Assembly (NCBI RefSeq): GCF_000007345.1
Contig: NC_003552.1
Location: 1,860,001-1,924,000 of the forward strand
DNA: 64,000 nt
From: Methanosarcina acetivorans C2A
Lineage (GTDB): Archaea > Halobacteriota > Methanosarcinia > Methanosarcinales > Methanosarcinaceae
Direction: 5' to 3'
Position numbers and translations under genes: made by a program. Numbering within the stretch: position 1 is the first letter of the stretch; every line of letters begins with the position of its first letter. The notes under the pieces were generated by a model. That model saw only the letters and a list, made by a program, of their open reading frames with translations. It was not told where the DNA came from and made no database searches. Below are positions 41,710 to 51,150 of the stretch, one piece after another.

Positions 41710-41833
41710 ATCCCTTTCACCGAATAGAAATTATGCTTCATTTTATAATAAGGTGATTCAGAGGACTTCCTGTTAGTTGAAAAAACAGGATTCGAGAAAA
41801 TAGTTACAGAAAAAAGTAAAAGACGGGAAAGAA

Positions 41834-42232
41834 ATGAAACATATTGAAGTTGTAGCCGGGATAATCATTTACAAGGATAGAATCCTTTGTATGCAAAGAA
41901 ATGCTAACAAATATGATTATTTATCTTATAAGTATGAGTTTCCTGGAGGCAAAGTTGAACCTGATGAAACAAATAGTCAAGCGCTGATGCGTGAACTGCG
42001 CGAAGAAATGGAGATTGAAATAAACATATCCGAAAGTGACTTTTTTATGACAGTGGTCTATCAATATCCAGATTTTAAGGTCACAATGCATAGCTATATT
42101 TGCCAGGTAAACAGTCCTGAATTCATTAGGAAAGAACATATTAATCATCTATGGTTAAAGCGCCAAGATCTTGATAAACTAGATTGGGCACCCGCGGATC
42201 AACCTATCGTAAAAAAATTGATGCTGGAGTGA
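41834..42232 (+). CDS. Nudix hydrolase (MutT-like)
   Basis: 132 residues. The Nudix box spans residues 39-61: G39, E45, R53-E54-L55 and E57-E58 are in place, with Glu in the usual last Gly position. The start KHIEVVAGIIIYKDRILCMQR is typical of MutT/8-oxo-dGTP diphosphatase-type enzymes, which hydrolyse nucleoside diphosphates linked to another group; the true substrate is unknown. The TGA stop overlaps the GTG start of the helicase gene (GTGA), so the two are translationally coupled and probably work together. Codon use is AT-rich compared with housekeeping genes in the window. Confidence 0.92.
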   Translation: MKHIEVVAGIIIYKDRILCMQRNANKYDYLSYKYEFPGGKVEPDETNSQALMRELREEMEIEINISESDFFMTVVYQYPDFKVTMHSYICQVNSPEFIRKEHINHLWLKRQDLDKLDWAPADQPIVKKLMLE

Positions 42233-44658
42233 TTAATACGGATTGTTGTGTAGAACTGAAAAATGGAATAAAATATGGTTTTTTAGATTCTTCCATTCTG
42301 GCACTCGAAGAATATAAACCCAGGTTGCTAATTAACGATTTTGACCGAGGGGAAAAAATTTTAACATCGTTAGTAATGGAACTTACTAAATGCGATGAGT
42401 TCATGATTTCTGTCGCATTTATAACAAATAGTGGCGTAACCGTTTTGTTAAACACTTTAAGCGACCTGGAACAACGTGGTGTGAAAGGTCGAATCATCGC
42501 ATCTCAATACCAGAACTTCACAGACCCAACTGCTCTAAAGCGTCTGCTACGTTTTAAGAATATTGAGTTGCGGATAGTCACTGAAGATGTAGCTAATATG
42601 CACACGAAGGGATACATTTTTAGAAAATGCAAAGAGTACTCTATTATTGTTGGAAGCAGCAACCTTACACAAAATGCTCTTTGTGAGAATAAAGAATGGA
42701 ATCTTAAAGTTAGTTCCTCTCGCACAGGTGGAATAGTATACAACGTAGTTTCTGAATTTGAAATCATGTTTGAACTTGCAACGCCAGTTGATGATAATTG
42801 GCTTGCTGCATACATGAAGATATACCGTACTGCAAAAGAATCTGAACACATTGCAGCATTATCTGTCGAAAAGAAAATAATTCAATTTTCAAATATCAAA
42901 CCTAATAGAATGCAGGAATCTGCTTTGCAGGCTTTAGCCGACTTGCGAAATCAAAATGCTGAGCGCGCTATGGTTATTTCGGCGACTGGAACTGGAAAGA
43001 CATATTTATCGGCGTTTGATGTTAGAACTGTTAATCCCAGAAGATTCTTATTTGTTGTCCATCGTGAGCTCATTGCTAAAGACGCAATGGATAGTTACAA
43101 GCGTGTTATCCATAATGGAAAAAGTATGGATGTAATGAGTGGCGGTAACAAGGTAGATGCTGACTATATATTTGCTATGATCCAAACGCTATCTAAAGAT
43201 GAAGTTCTCAATCAGTTAAGTCCAGAAGAGTTTGATTATATTGTATTTGATGAAGTTCATAGGGCTGGTGCTGCTTCGTATCAAAAAGTCTTCGAATATT
43301 TTAAGCCAAGATTCTTATTGGGAATGTCGGCAACACCTGAACGTACAGATGGATTTGATATCTTCAAGATGTTTGACTATAATATCGCCTACGAAATTCG
43401 TCTCCAGCAAGCTATGAAGGAAAAAATGATATGTCCATTCCACTATTTTGGAATTTCCGAACTCACAATAGACGGTGAGGTCATTGAAGACAAGGCAGAA
43501 TTCAGCAAACTAACATCTGATGAGAGAGTGCGCAATATCATCGAAAAGATAGAGTACTATGGATATAGTGGTGATCGTGTAAAAGGTATAATATTCTGCA
43601 GCAGAAAAGATGAAGCTGATGAACTGTCCACGAAATTTAATAATTGTGGGTATCGAACCTGCTCACTTCTTGGCATTAACAGTCAAAGTGAGCGTGAATC
43701 TGCAATAGAACGGCTTGAGCAAGATGAGTATGAAGGTGCGCTCGATTACATTTTTACCGTTGACATTTTTAATGAAGGCGTGGATATACCGTCTGTAAAT
43801 CAAGTTGTCATGCTTCGACCTACTCAATCTGCAATTATCTTTGTCCAACAATTAGGCAGAGGCCTGCGTAAAAAAGAAAACAAGGAATATGTTGTTGTCA
43901 TTGATTTTATTGGTAATTATGAAAGGAACTTTTTAATCCCGATAGCCCTTTCCGGAGATCAAACTTACAACAAGGATACAATCCGCAGATTTGTTGCTGA
44001 AGGTAACCGGGTAATTCCTGGTTGCTCAACTGTAAACTTTGATGCGATAACTCGCGAACGTATTTATGCTTCCATTGATCAAGCTAACTTTAATGATTCA
44101 AAACTAATCAAAGAATCCTATCTAGCCCTTAAGCAACGGCTTGGCAGAATTCCTCGGTTAGACGAATTCGCAAGATACGGTTCAGTTGATGTAATTCGCA
44201 TCTTTGATAAGTTTGGTTCATATCACAATTTTCTCAAAATTTATGAAAAAGCATATACTGTCGAGCTATCTACAATTGAATCTACATACATTGAGTTCAT
44301 TTCTACAAAATATGCTAATGGTAAACGACCTCACGAACTTGAATTTGTCAAACTACTTGTTGATGGTCATCCATATCCAGTTGATGGGTTTAAGGAAGTA
44401 ATGAGAGCGAAGTACCCAGCAATTAAATTCAATGAGCACACTATAACTTGCGTTTTAAATCAAATTATGCAAAAGTTTGCCACAGGTTCTGGAAGGGAGA
44501 AGTATAGTTCTGCCATTTTCGTAAACAGGACAACCTCTGGTGAATATGAGATATTTAAGGAATTTGCTAGACTTCTTACAAATAATGAGTTCAAAGTGAT
44601 GTTACTTGATTTGATAGAGTTAGGACTGGAAAGAAATACTTTGTTATATGGCGATTGA
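42229..44658 (+). CDS. PLD-domain superfamily 2 helicase (DUF3427 type), ending at an in-frame UGA
   Basis: 809 residues from GTG 42229. The N-terminal part (about 30-215) is a phospholipase-D-like nuclease domain with HTKGYIF and GSSNLTQNAL (an HxK...N half-site). The helicase core follows: Walker A ATGTGKT (Lys257), motif II DEVH, motif III MSATPERTDG, motif V and VI (FNEGVDIPSVNQ, QLGRGLRKKE). After about 650 comes a helical region, then the frame stops at TGA 44656-44658. The following 161 codons in the same frame clearly continue the protein, so the stop is premature. Family members are thought to act in DNA repair or defence. It is coupled to the Nudix gene. Confidence 0.9.
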   Translation: MINTDCCVELKNGIKYGFLDSSILALEEYKPRLLINDFDRGEKILTSLVMELTKCDEFMISVAFITNSGVTVLLNTLSDLEQRGVKGRIIASQYQNFTDPTALKRLLRFKNIELRIVTEDVANMHTKGYIFRKCKEYSIIVGSSNLTQNALCENKEWNLKVSSSRTGGIVYNVVSEFEIMFELATPVDDNWLAAYMKIYRTAKESEHIAALSVEKKIIQFSNIKPNRMQESALQALADLRNQNAERAMVISATGTGKTYLSAFDVRTVNPRRFLFVVHRELIAKDAMDSYKRVIHNGKSMDVMSGGNKVDADYIFAMIQTLSKDEVLNQLSPEEFDYIVFDEVHRAGAASYQKVFEYFKPRFLLGMSATPERTDGFDIFKMFDYNIAYEIRLQQAMKEKMICPFHYFGISELTIDGEVIEDKAEFSKLTSDERVRNIIEKIEYYGYSGDRVKGIIFCSRKDEADELSTKFNNCGYRTCSLLGINSQSERESAIERLEQDEYEGALDYIFTVDIFNEGVDIPSVNQVVMLRPTQSAIIFVQQLGRGLRKKENKEYVVVIDFIGNYERNFLIPIALSGDQTYNKDTIRRFVAEGNRVIPGCSTVNFDAITRERIYASIDQANFNDSKLIKESYLALKQRLGRIPRLDEFARYGSVDVIRIFDKFGSYHNFLKIYEKAYTVELSTIESTYIEFISTKYANGKRPHELEFVKLLVDGHPYPVDGFKEVMRAKYPAIKFNEHTITCVLNQIMQKFATGSGREKYSSAIFVNRTTSGEYEIFKEFARLLTNNEFKVMLLDLIELGLERNTLLYGD

Positions 44659-45144
44659 TATCTAGATACAAGTTTTCAGCTGTATCAAAAATATACCTAT
44701 GATGATGTATGCAAATGCTTAGATTGGCCTCAGGCAGAGGTACCACAGAACATTGGTGGATACAAATTCCACCAGTTAACTAATACCTTTCCTGTCTTTA
44801 TTAATTATAATAAAGAAGATAATATTGATGACACAATCAAGTATGAGGACCGCTTCCTTTCGCCTTCTTCACTTATTGCAATTTCCAAATCCGGCCGAAC
44901 CAAATCTTCTAAAGATGTCCACCAAGCTTTGAATGCCCAAAAAAACGGTACAGACTTGTGCTTATTTGTTCGTAAAAATAAGGACGATAAAATATCAAAA
45001 GAGTTCTACTACTTAGGCCGAATGTTTGCTACTGGGAATGTAAAAGAATTTATCATGCCTAATACAACAAAAAAAGCTGTGGAAATACAGTATTCTCTCC
45101 TAGAGCCCGTCAGAGATGGCATCTATGACTACTTAGTTGGGTAA
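44659..45144 (+). pseudogene. C-terminal DUF3427 tail of the helicase, severed by one UGA codon
   Basis: It lies in the same frame as the helicase, directly after TGA: YLDTSFQLYQKYTYDDVCKC, LDWPQAEVPQNIGGYKFHQL, TFPVFINYNK, then ISKSGRTKSSKDVHQAL, DLCLFVRKN and EFYYLGRM up to a TAA at 45142-45144. This is the DUF3427 C-terminal domain pattern (a YxYEDVCxxLxW helix and a FYYLG strand). No start codon with a ribosome site exists before it. One base change would restore a 971-residue protein. UGA is not the pyrrolysine codon, so recoding is not expected. Confidence 0.85.
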
Positions 45145-45468
45145 CTTCCAGATAGACATTCACAAGCCACAATAGTAAAAACCGAATTGTTTAGCATGTT
45201 TTTTGTTTTAAACAATTAAAGTTAAGAAGCACTTTATAATCAGGGATTCTTATAGATTGTTCATAATAAAAACTCAAAGTTCAACTTAAGCTATGTAGTC
45301 AGATCATTATTTGACTTCCATACTACCAATTTTCAAATGGTCATATCAACTTAACTTAAAAACAAGAATTTTCCTCTTCCTCCTCTCTCAAACTACACCT
45401 TTAAATCCCTCCTCTCCCTTTTCTATCTCACAATATTACTCTCATAACTTTCACTAGGTGACATTTTT
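45145..45468. other. Intergenic region before the M1 aminopeptidase
   Basis: AT-rich, no gene seen. CTCTTCCTCCTCTCTC pyrimidine runs at 45373-45422 precede the start, and GGTGA at about 45458 is the ribosome site of the next gene. Confidence 0.4.
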
Positions 45469-48315
45469 ATGAATAATAGGCTGTACAAATATTATCCCGA
45501 AGACTTCGGGGAGCTTAATGTTGACGTTTTACATATGAACCTGGCTTTCGATGTCTATGATGACAGGACGAGCGTGAAGTCTCTGCTAAGGATAAGGACC
45601 AGGGACGGGCCGCTTGAGAAGCTTGAGTTAAACTGCAGGGACTTGGAGGTCCGGGCTGTGAGCTGCATACAGTCCGAGGTCTCTTACAGGTACAGGAAAG
45701 ACGATGCAATTCTCGAAATCAACTTCATGGATGTGATTCCTCCGCAGACCGAGATTGCGATTGTTACGGAGACGGTCTGCAGGCCTACAAAGAACATCCT
45801 TGAGGGGCTGTACTACGACGAGACTCCGGCAGGGGCTCCTCCGCAGCAGATCACGCAGTGCCAGCAGTGGGGGTTCCAGAGGATCGTGCCCTGCATTGAC
45901 GACATGTGTGCAAAGTGCACTTACAGGACGACCATCATTGCGGACTCGAGGTACACGAACCTGATCACAAACGGGGACGTCGCAGTCGAACGGCAGACCG
46001 TAAAGCAGGGCAGGGACAAAATCGTCTACGACAACTCGATAACCCCGATGGCGACGTATCTCTTTTTCCTGGGCGTGGGGACTTATGCGACTTTTAAGCG
46101 GGAATTTGAGTACCCGGACGGGGATACCTTTATGCTCGAACTCCTGGTGCCGCCCGGCTCAAGCGAAGAGGCTGCCGAAAAAGCGCTTGACATCCTGCAC
46201 GACTCGGTCATGTGGGTCTATCTCTTTACAGGGCCCGAGCAGTATGATGAAGCTGGACTGCCTGTCAGGAAAGAGCTCTGGGAGCTTGTCCGCAAGCGAG
46301 AGGACATGAAACTTGAGGGAAAGGGGGCCAGGCTGGAAGAGCTTCGGGAGTTCAGGGAAAAGCTTGCCGGGCTTGTTGCAGGCATCACTCCTGGGTACAA
46401 ATACACCGGGACCGTTTACAGGGAAATCGGGATGCAGAACTCGGACTTCGGGGGGATGGAAAACGTCGGGAACACAACGATTACCACAAACCGCATAATG
46501 CCTTTCCCGCAGATCACGGACTCTGCTTTCGAGTACATGATCCGGGTCAAGGTGCATGAATATTACCACAACCAGAACGGGTCCGAGGTTACCGGAAAGA
46601 GCCCGTTTGAGATCTGGCTGAACGAAGCCGTGACCGTACACGTGGAAGAGCAGTACCACGCCTTCCTCTTTGGCGAAGACTACCAGAGGCTCGGCAGGGT
46701 GCTTGACCTGCTCGCCCCGGCCTCGGGGACTTTTGCCCTGGACTCGGGAGCAGCCTCCATGCCAATCATCCCGGACGGCTTTAATGATCCCAACGACCTG
46801 ATCACTGCCGTCACTTACGTAAAAGCTCCGGAATACGTGCGTATGGTCGAGACCCTTATAGGCAGGGAGACTTTTGTCCGGGGCCTGGACCGCTACTTCA
46901 AAAAGTTCAGCCACTCAAATGCAACCACGGATGACTGGATCGAAGCCATGGAAGAAGAAAGCGGACAGGCTTTAAAGGAGATGTCCGAAACCTGGCTGAA
47001 ACAGATAAAGTTCCCGGTAGTCGAGGTCTCAGCCGAATACGACAGGGATGAAAGGAAGTTCGCTTTCCTCATCAAGCAGAAGGTGCCTGCGGGGGGAAAG
47101 CCCTGGGAGTTCCCATTCAAGGCAGCCCTTGTTGACGAAAACGGGAACGACCTTGCCGAAGTCCTGGAAAGGATAAGCGAGGAAACTTCGACGGTTACGA
47201 TTGAAAACGTGGACCTTCCGGCTTTCCTCTCCCTGAACAGGGGCTATTCTTTCTACGGAAAACTCGTCTACAAAGCAAGCCAGGAAGAACTTTTGCTGCA
47301 GGTCCGGAAAGACAGTGACATCACAGGCAGGTTTACGGCTTTCTATACCCTTGTGGACCGGGAAAAGTTCAGGCTGCTTAAAAATCCTGACGCAAAGCCT
47401 TCCGAAGAGTTTGTCGATCTCTATTACAGGCTCCTGAATGACCGGCAGCTCCTCGAAAGGGCAGGCGGGCAGTTCCTCACCATTTTCGAGTCCGTGGAAG
47501 ACGAAGAATTTGCCCACAGTTACCAGGCCCTCTATGACGTAAAACAAAAAATCCTGAAAGCCATTGCCTGGAAGTACAGGAGTTCGATAATTTCTGCCTA
47601 CCGCTTCTTTGAAGACTCCTCTGTTTCAAGGGACTCGACCCTCGAGGAAGCAGCAAGGGTAATCAAAGTCCGGCAGGCCAAAAACATCTGCCTTAACATC
47701 CTTGAAACCCTCGATACGCCGGAGATCCATTCCCTCATAAAACAGCAGTTTGAGACCGCAACCTGTGCAACGGACCGGCTGAACGCCTTTGCCGCATACC
47801 TGAACAGTTCGGCCCCGGACAAGATTGAAGTCCTTAGGGCCTTTGAAGCCGAATCAAAGCAGAACCTTATTGCCTGGGAAGCCTTCCTCGGAGTAATAGG
47901 CAGTAACAGCAGTATTGATGCAGTCGAACTCGTCAGGGAAATGGAAAGGTCAGCCGCTTTCAGGATCGAGCAGACAAACGACCAGCGTGCCCTTTACGGC
48001 AGCTTTGCAAGGAACCGCAAGAAATCCCTCCAGACCGAAGAAGGCAGGGCCCTCTTTGCGGAAATCCTGAGAAAACTGGCCCCTGTAAACGAATACAGCA
48101 CAGTCAATATTCTCAACGCCTTTGCAAACATAGACCTTATGGAATCAAAGTATCATATCCCTCTGGTCAAGGTCCTTGCAGAGCTCCTCGAAGAACTGGA
48201 CCCGCAGAAATTCCCGAGCGTCTATAACAGGATCAGAAAACTCCTCCTCGGAGCCCCGAAAGCTGTCAAAGCCTACGGAATAGAGCACGGGGAAATTCCG
48301 GCTCTGCAATCCTGA
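45469..48315 (+). CDS. M1 family metallo-aminopeptidase
   Basis: 948 residues. It removes N-terminal amino acids from peptides, probably in the cytoplasm because there is no signal peptide. The zinc site HEYYH (His363, Glu364, His367) with the downstream Glu386 in WLNEAVTVHVE and the substrate-binding GMENVGN (variant of GAMEN) identify an M1 gluzincin. The region 120-200 (CRWGFQRI-like CQQWGFQRIVPCIDD) follows the family's N-terminal beta domain, and the last about 350 residues are the helical C-terminal domain of aminopeptidase N. GGTGA sits eight bases before the ATG. It is GC-rich with strong codon bias, unlike the helicase before it. Confidence 0.92.
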   Translation: MNNRLYKYYPEDFGELNVDVLHMNLAFDVYDDRTSVKSLLRIRTRDGPLEKLELNCRDLEVRAVSCIQSEVSYRYRKDDAILEINFMDVIPPQTEIAIVTETVCRPTKNILEGLYYDETPAGAPPQQITQCQQWGFQRIVPCIDDMCAKCTYRTTIIADSRYTNLITNGDVAVERQTVKQGRDKIVYDNSITPMATYLFFLGVGTYATFKREFEYPDGDTFMLELLVPPGSSEEAAEKALDILHDSVMWVYLFTGPEQYDEAGLPVRKELWELVRKREDMKLEGKGARLEELREFREKLAGLVAGITPGYKYTGTVYREIGMQNSDFGGMENVGNTTITTNRIMPFPQITDSAFEYMIRVKVHEYYHNQNGSEVTGKSPFEIWLNEAVTVHVEEQYHAFLFGEDYQRLGRVLDLLAPASGTFALDSGAASMPIIPDGFNDPNDLITAVTYVKAPEYVRMVETLIGRETFVRGLDRYFKKFSHSNATTDDWIEAMEEESGQALKEMSETWLKQIKFPVVEVSAEYDRDERKFAFLIKQKVPAGGKPWEFPFKAALVDENGNDLAEVLERISEETSTVTIENVDLPAFLSLNRGYSFYGKLVYKASQEELLLQVRKDSDITGRFTAFYTLVDREKFRLLKNPDAKPSEEFVDLYYRLLNDRQLLERAGGQFLTIFESVEDEEFAHSYQALYDVKQKILKAIAWKYRSSIISAYRFFEDSSVSRDSTLEEAARVIKVRQAKNICLNILETLDTPEIHSLIKQQFETATCATDRLNAFAAYLNSSAPDKIEVLRAFEAESKQNLIAWEAFLGVIGSNSSIDAVELVREMERSAAFRIEQTNDQRALYGSFARNRKKSLQTEEGRALFAEILRKLAPVNEYSTVNILNAFANIDLMESKYHIPLVKVLAELLEELDPQKFPSVYNRIRKLLLGAPKAVKAYGIEHGEIPALQS

Positions 48316-48358
48316 ATTATTTGGAGAAGTAAGCTTCTTCTGGAACCGGAACCGGTTT

Positions 48359-48387
48359 CTTTGCTCCGGGAAAATACCGGAGCAAAG
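48359..48387 (+). terminator. Hairpin terminator after the aminopeptidase gene
   Basis: CTTTGCTCCGG, loop GAAAATA, CCGGAGCAAAG: a perfect 11-bp stem 44 bases after the stop, followed by CCTTTTACTT. Confidence 0.75.
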
Positions 48388-48652
48388 CCTTTTACTTGAA
48401 TTTCCTGCCTGTTTTTCCGGATCTTTTTACAGATTTGATGAGTCCATTCTTTTTATAGATCCGGCAGGTCTGTTTTTTGCAGATAGGGCAGGGAAGCTAT
48501 TATATTAAGATAGATAAATATCAGTGAGAATCATATCAGTGGGAATCCGGGGGCAAAGTACAGGGAAATTCAAAACTCGCTTCTTTACTCTATAAAGTTT
48601 CATTTTCGAGATCAGTGCATTTTTTGATTCGGTTATCTCGGGAAGAGGGAGA

Positions 48653-48991
48653 ATGGTGCTTGAACTTACCAGTGTGGTTCTGAAGGTATTCGTAATATTT
48701 TTTGAGTTTGTGAGTGCGGTTCTGATCACTTACGGGGGACTAAAAGCTGCGGCTAAAATCTTTCTTGTGGAGGTTCACAAAAAGCCCGAAGCCTACAGGG
48801 GCATAAGAAAAGAATTCACGGATAAAATTCTTTTCGGGCTTGAACTGCTGATAATTGCTGATTTGGTCGAAACTCTGAGAAAGCCTTTCCTGGAAGAACT
48901 GCTGGTAGTTGGAGCCATCGTGATTATCAGAACTATTCTTGGTTACTTCCTGAGTAAGGAAACAGAAGAATCTGTTTTAACCGAATCTTGA
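48653..48991 (+). CDS. DUF1622 family membrane protein, paralogue 1
   Basis: 112 residues with three predicted membrane helices (about 5-30, 62-78, 85-103). It has the conserved pattern GGLKAAAKIFLVE, then YRGIRKEFTDKILFGLELLIIADLVETL, and IVIIRTILGYFLSKE of the DUF1622 family of small inner-membrane proteins of unknown function. GAGGGAG lies just before the ATG. Two further paralogues follow at 49010 and 50053; the first two are only 18 bases apart and probably co-transcribed. Confidence 0.85.
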   Translation: MVLELTSVVLKVFVIFFEFVSAVLITYGGLKAAAKIFLVEVHKKPEAYRGIRKEFTDKILFGLELLIIADLVETLRKPFLEELLVVGAIVIIRTILGYFLSKETEESVLTES

Positions 48992-49009
48992 GGAGCTTGA
49001 GGGATAAAA

Positions 49010-49342
49010 TTGGTCCAGGGACTGTTTAATACATTTTTACAAATCTTTGAATGGGTCTTCGAAGCGATTGGTACAATTATTATAATTTACGGAGGGCTGA
49101 GAGCAGTAGCTCAAATCATTCTTCAGGAAATATCAAAAAGGTCTTACAACCTGGGAGATATCAGAAAGGAACTTACAAACAAAATACTCTTCGGGCTCGA
49201 ATTTTATATCGTAGTCGCTGTTTTCGGAACTATGAGGGACCCTTCGATGCAGGACCTATCTATTCTGGGTATAATAGTGCTTATCAGGACCGTACTCGGC
49301 TACTTCTTAAATAAGGAAATTAAAGAGTATAGGTTTGATTGA
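49010..49342 (+). CDS. DUF1622 family membrane protein, paralogue 2
   Basis: 110 residues from a TTG start with GAGGG seven bases upstream. It has the same three-helix layout, with YGGLRAVAQIILQE, IRKELTNKILFGLEFYIVVAVFGTM and IVLIRTVLGYFLNKE. It immediately follows paralogue 1 on the same strand. In paralogues 1 and 3 an Asp (IADLVE, AADVLE) sits in the second helix; here it is replaced (VAVFG), which suggests some divergence in function. Confidence 0.85.
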   Translation: MVQGLFNTFLQIFEWVFEAIGTIIIIYGGLRAVAQIILQEISKRSYNLGDIRKELTNKILFGLEFYIVVAVFGTMRDPSMQDLSILGIIVLIRTVLGYFLNKEIKEYRFD

Positions 49343-50052
49343 AATTCATTGGTCCTCGGTTAAGGAATTTTCTTGCCTGAAAGCTATCGATTTCGCACCA
49401 AAAGGCTGCCTTAAATTTTGGCCTTATTACATGAAATCGATACCTAGTTCCAGTCCACAACACATTAGCATTATTGGCAACTGTTGTGAGAACAGAGGCA
49501 ATTTCTCACGATTCCTCACTTAACCGAAGACGCATGGATTGAAATTATCATGAATAGCTGTAAATAACCTTTCACCGTATGAATTCTCTTCTAAACCCAC
49601 TCTCGACAGTAAGTTTTTTAGTACGTTAATCCTTCATTCCGATTCAAGTTTTGTTAAAAAGTCCTGAAAAAAGTCCTGAAAGACCTGTTTCGAAATCCGG
49701 AAGTAAATCTTAGATTCCTTTCTCAGTGCCGCCCCTGACCCGAACCGACCCGTCAACCGGCAAATAACAGCTTGAAAACTACCCGGTGCCGCGATTAAGG
49801 ATAATACATATTGAATAAATTATTAAAGAACGGCCCTCCTGGGAGAATACTTTTTCTTCAAACCTTGAGAACGTTTTTCAATTAAAAGGGAAATATAACG
49901 GTCTCCGTCAGCTTGCCTGGAAGCCTGTTTCACTTTCTGACTTTTGCAAGAAGAATATTTATCCCGAGAAATGAAATGTCATAATTGTTATTCGGGAACC
50001 TTTTCCCGGATTTCGATATCTGGCTTTTGAAGGGGATTGAGGGGATGGTAGA
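49343..50052. other. 710-bp gap between DUF1622 paralogues
   Basis: A 62-codon frame at 49335-49523 (containing GCLKFWPYYMKSIPSSSPQH) overlaps the end of the preceding gene and could be a degraded protein fragment, but lacks a ribosome site and a recognisable family. CTCCGTCAGCTTGCCTGGAAGCC (49905-49927, given here as a description of a hairpin-like word also seen near 39692 and 56056) precedes the promoter of paralogue 3. Nothing else is seen. Confidence 0.35.
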
Positions 50053-50388
50053 ATGACATTTTTATATTACGAAGGTCTGGTGCTGGACATATTCTTTGCT
50101 CTGTTCAATATTATGGGATCTTTTCTCATAATATACGGCGGGCTCAGGGCAATGTTGGGGGTTTTCCTAATTGAAGTTTTGAAGAAACCGCACAGCTACC
50201 AGCAGGTGAGAAAAGAGCTGACAAACAAAATTGTCTTCGGGCTTGAGTTTTTCATTGCAGCCGATGTTCTGGAAACCGTACGAAACCCCTCTCAGGAAGA
50301 ACTGCTCCTGCTGGGTATGGTCGTATTGATAAGGACGGTCCTTGGCTATTTCCTCAGCAAAGAAGTTACGGAATACGAGCTGGATTGA
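50053..50388 (+). CDS. DUF1622 family membrane protein, paralogue 3
   Basis: 111 residues: YGGLRAMLGVFLIEVLKK, VRKELTNKIVFGLEFFIAADVLETV, MVVLIRTVLGYFLSKE. It has three membrane helices like paralogues 1 and 2 and is closest to 1 in the second helix (AADVLE). GGGGATGG lies before the ATG. It is separated from paralogue 2 by 710 bp and therefore probably has its own promoter. The function of the family is unknown. Confidence 0.85.
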   Translation: MTFLYYEGLVLDIFFALFNIMGSFLIIYGGLRAMLGVFLIEVLKKPHSYQQVRKELTNKIVFGLEFFIAADVLETVRNPSQEELLLLGMVVLIRTVLGYFLSKEVTEYELD

Positions 50389-50520
50389 ACCGGGGTTGGG
50401 ATGCCGAATCCGAAATCTGCCTGGTTCTCTGTACCTGTACGTTTAACACTACCATTTCTCTCTCTTCCGGGTCTGGAACCTGCAAAAAATTCAAAAATAG
50501 AAATTTTCGAGTTTTCTTCA

Positions 50521-50725
50521 ATCTTCTCTACTTTCCTCTACTCTTTTTCAATCTTCTCTACTTTCCTCTACTCTTTTTCAATTTTCTCTACTTTCCTCTA
50601 CTCTTTTTCAATCTTCTCTACTTTCCTCTACTCTTTTTCAATCTTCTCTTCTCTACTCTCCTCTACTCTTCTTCAATCCTCTCTACTCTCCTCTACTCTT
50701 CTTCAATCTTCTCTTCTTTCTCCAT
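50521..50725. repeat. 30-bp polypyrimidine tandem repeat, about seven copies
   Basis: Units start at 50521, 50551, 50581 and 50611 (30 bp each, first, second and fourth identical), then a 35-bp variant at 50641, another at 50676 and a partial at 50706. Each is built of CTTCTCTA and TTTCCTCTACTC. The plus strand is almost pure C/T. Open frames across it are composition artefacts. Confidence 0.9.
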
Positions 50726-51150
50726 GCTTTTTGAAGATGAATAAACTGCTGTTAGATGCATATGGTATGCCTGTTTCTGCGGAGCTATTATAAAGCCTGA
50801 ATACCGTACAACTCTAAAAAATAGTATGATTTAAAAGCAAGTAGAGTGTTAAGGATACAAAATATTATTAAACTCCAATATTATACTAATCCGAAATCCA
50901 GATTATACTGACCTGAACACTGGGCTGTATTAATAAAGTGGCATAACAAATTGACATGAAATTGTGCAATGACATTGAGTCATATAACTTGTACTGTTAA
51001 CAAATGCTACCGTGAAATTATGCAACAACATGAAATCGTGTAAACGTGAAACCTTGTAATAATCGTGTGATAAATTCTAACATGGAATTGGGTACTACTC
51101 AAAACCCGGTATCCGGATAATTCAAAATCATCAGAAACAGGAGCAATTTA
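50726..51150. other. AT-rich leader region of thrC with degenerate repeats
   Basis: Between about 50950 and 51085 the word ACATGAAATTGTGCAA recurs in degenerate form (ATGAAATTGTG, GTGAAATTATGCAACA, ATGAAATCGTGTAA). No gene is seen. The thrC promoter must lie here; CAGGAG at about 51138 is its ribosome site. Confidence 0.4.

Noticed and set aside
44656-44658. Pyrrolysine read-through in the helicase gene
   Set aside because: The codon is TGA, not TAG; Methanosarcina decodes only TAG as pyrrolysine.
46159-46914. 251-codon minus-strand frame within the aminopeptidase gene
   Set aside because: Antisense to the M1 catalytic region; strong codon bias of the sense gene explains the lack of stops.
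50385-50793. Open frames rich in Leu/Phe/Ser downstream of the third DUF1622 gene
   Set aside because: Produced by the 30-bp polypyrimidine tandem repeat.
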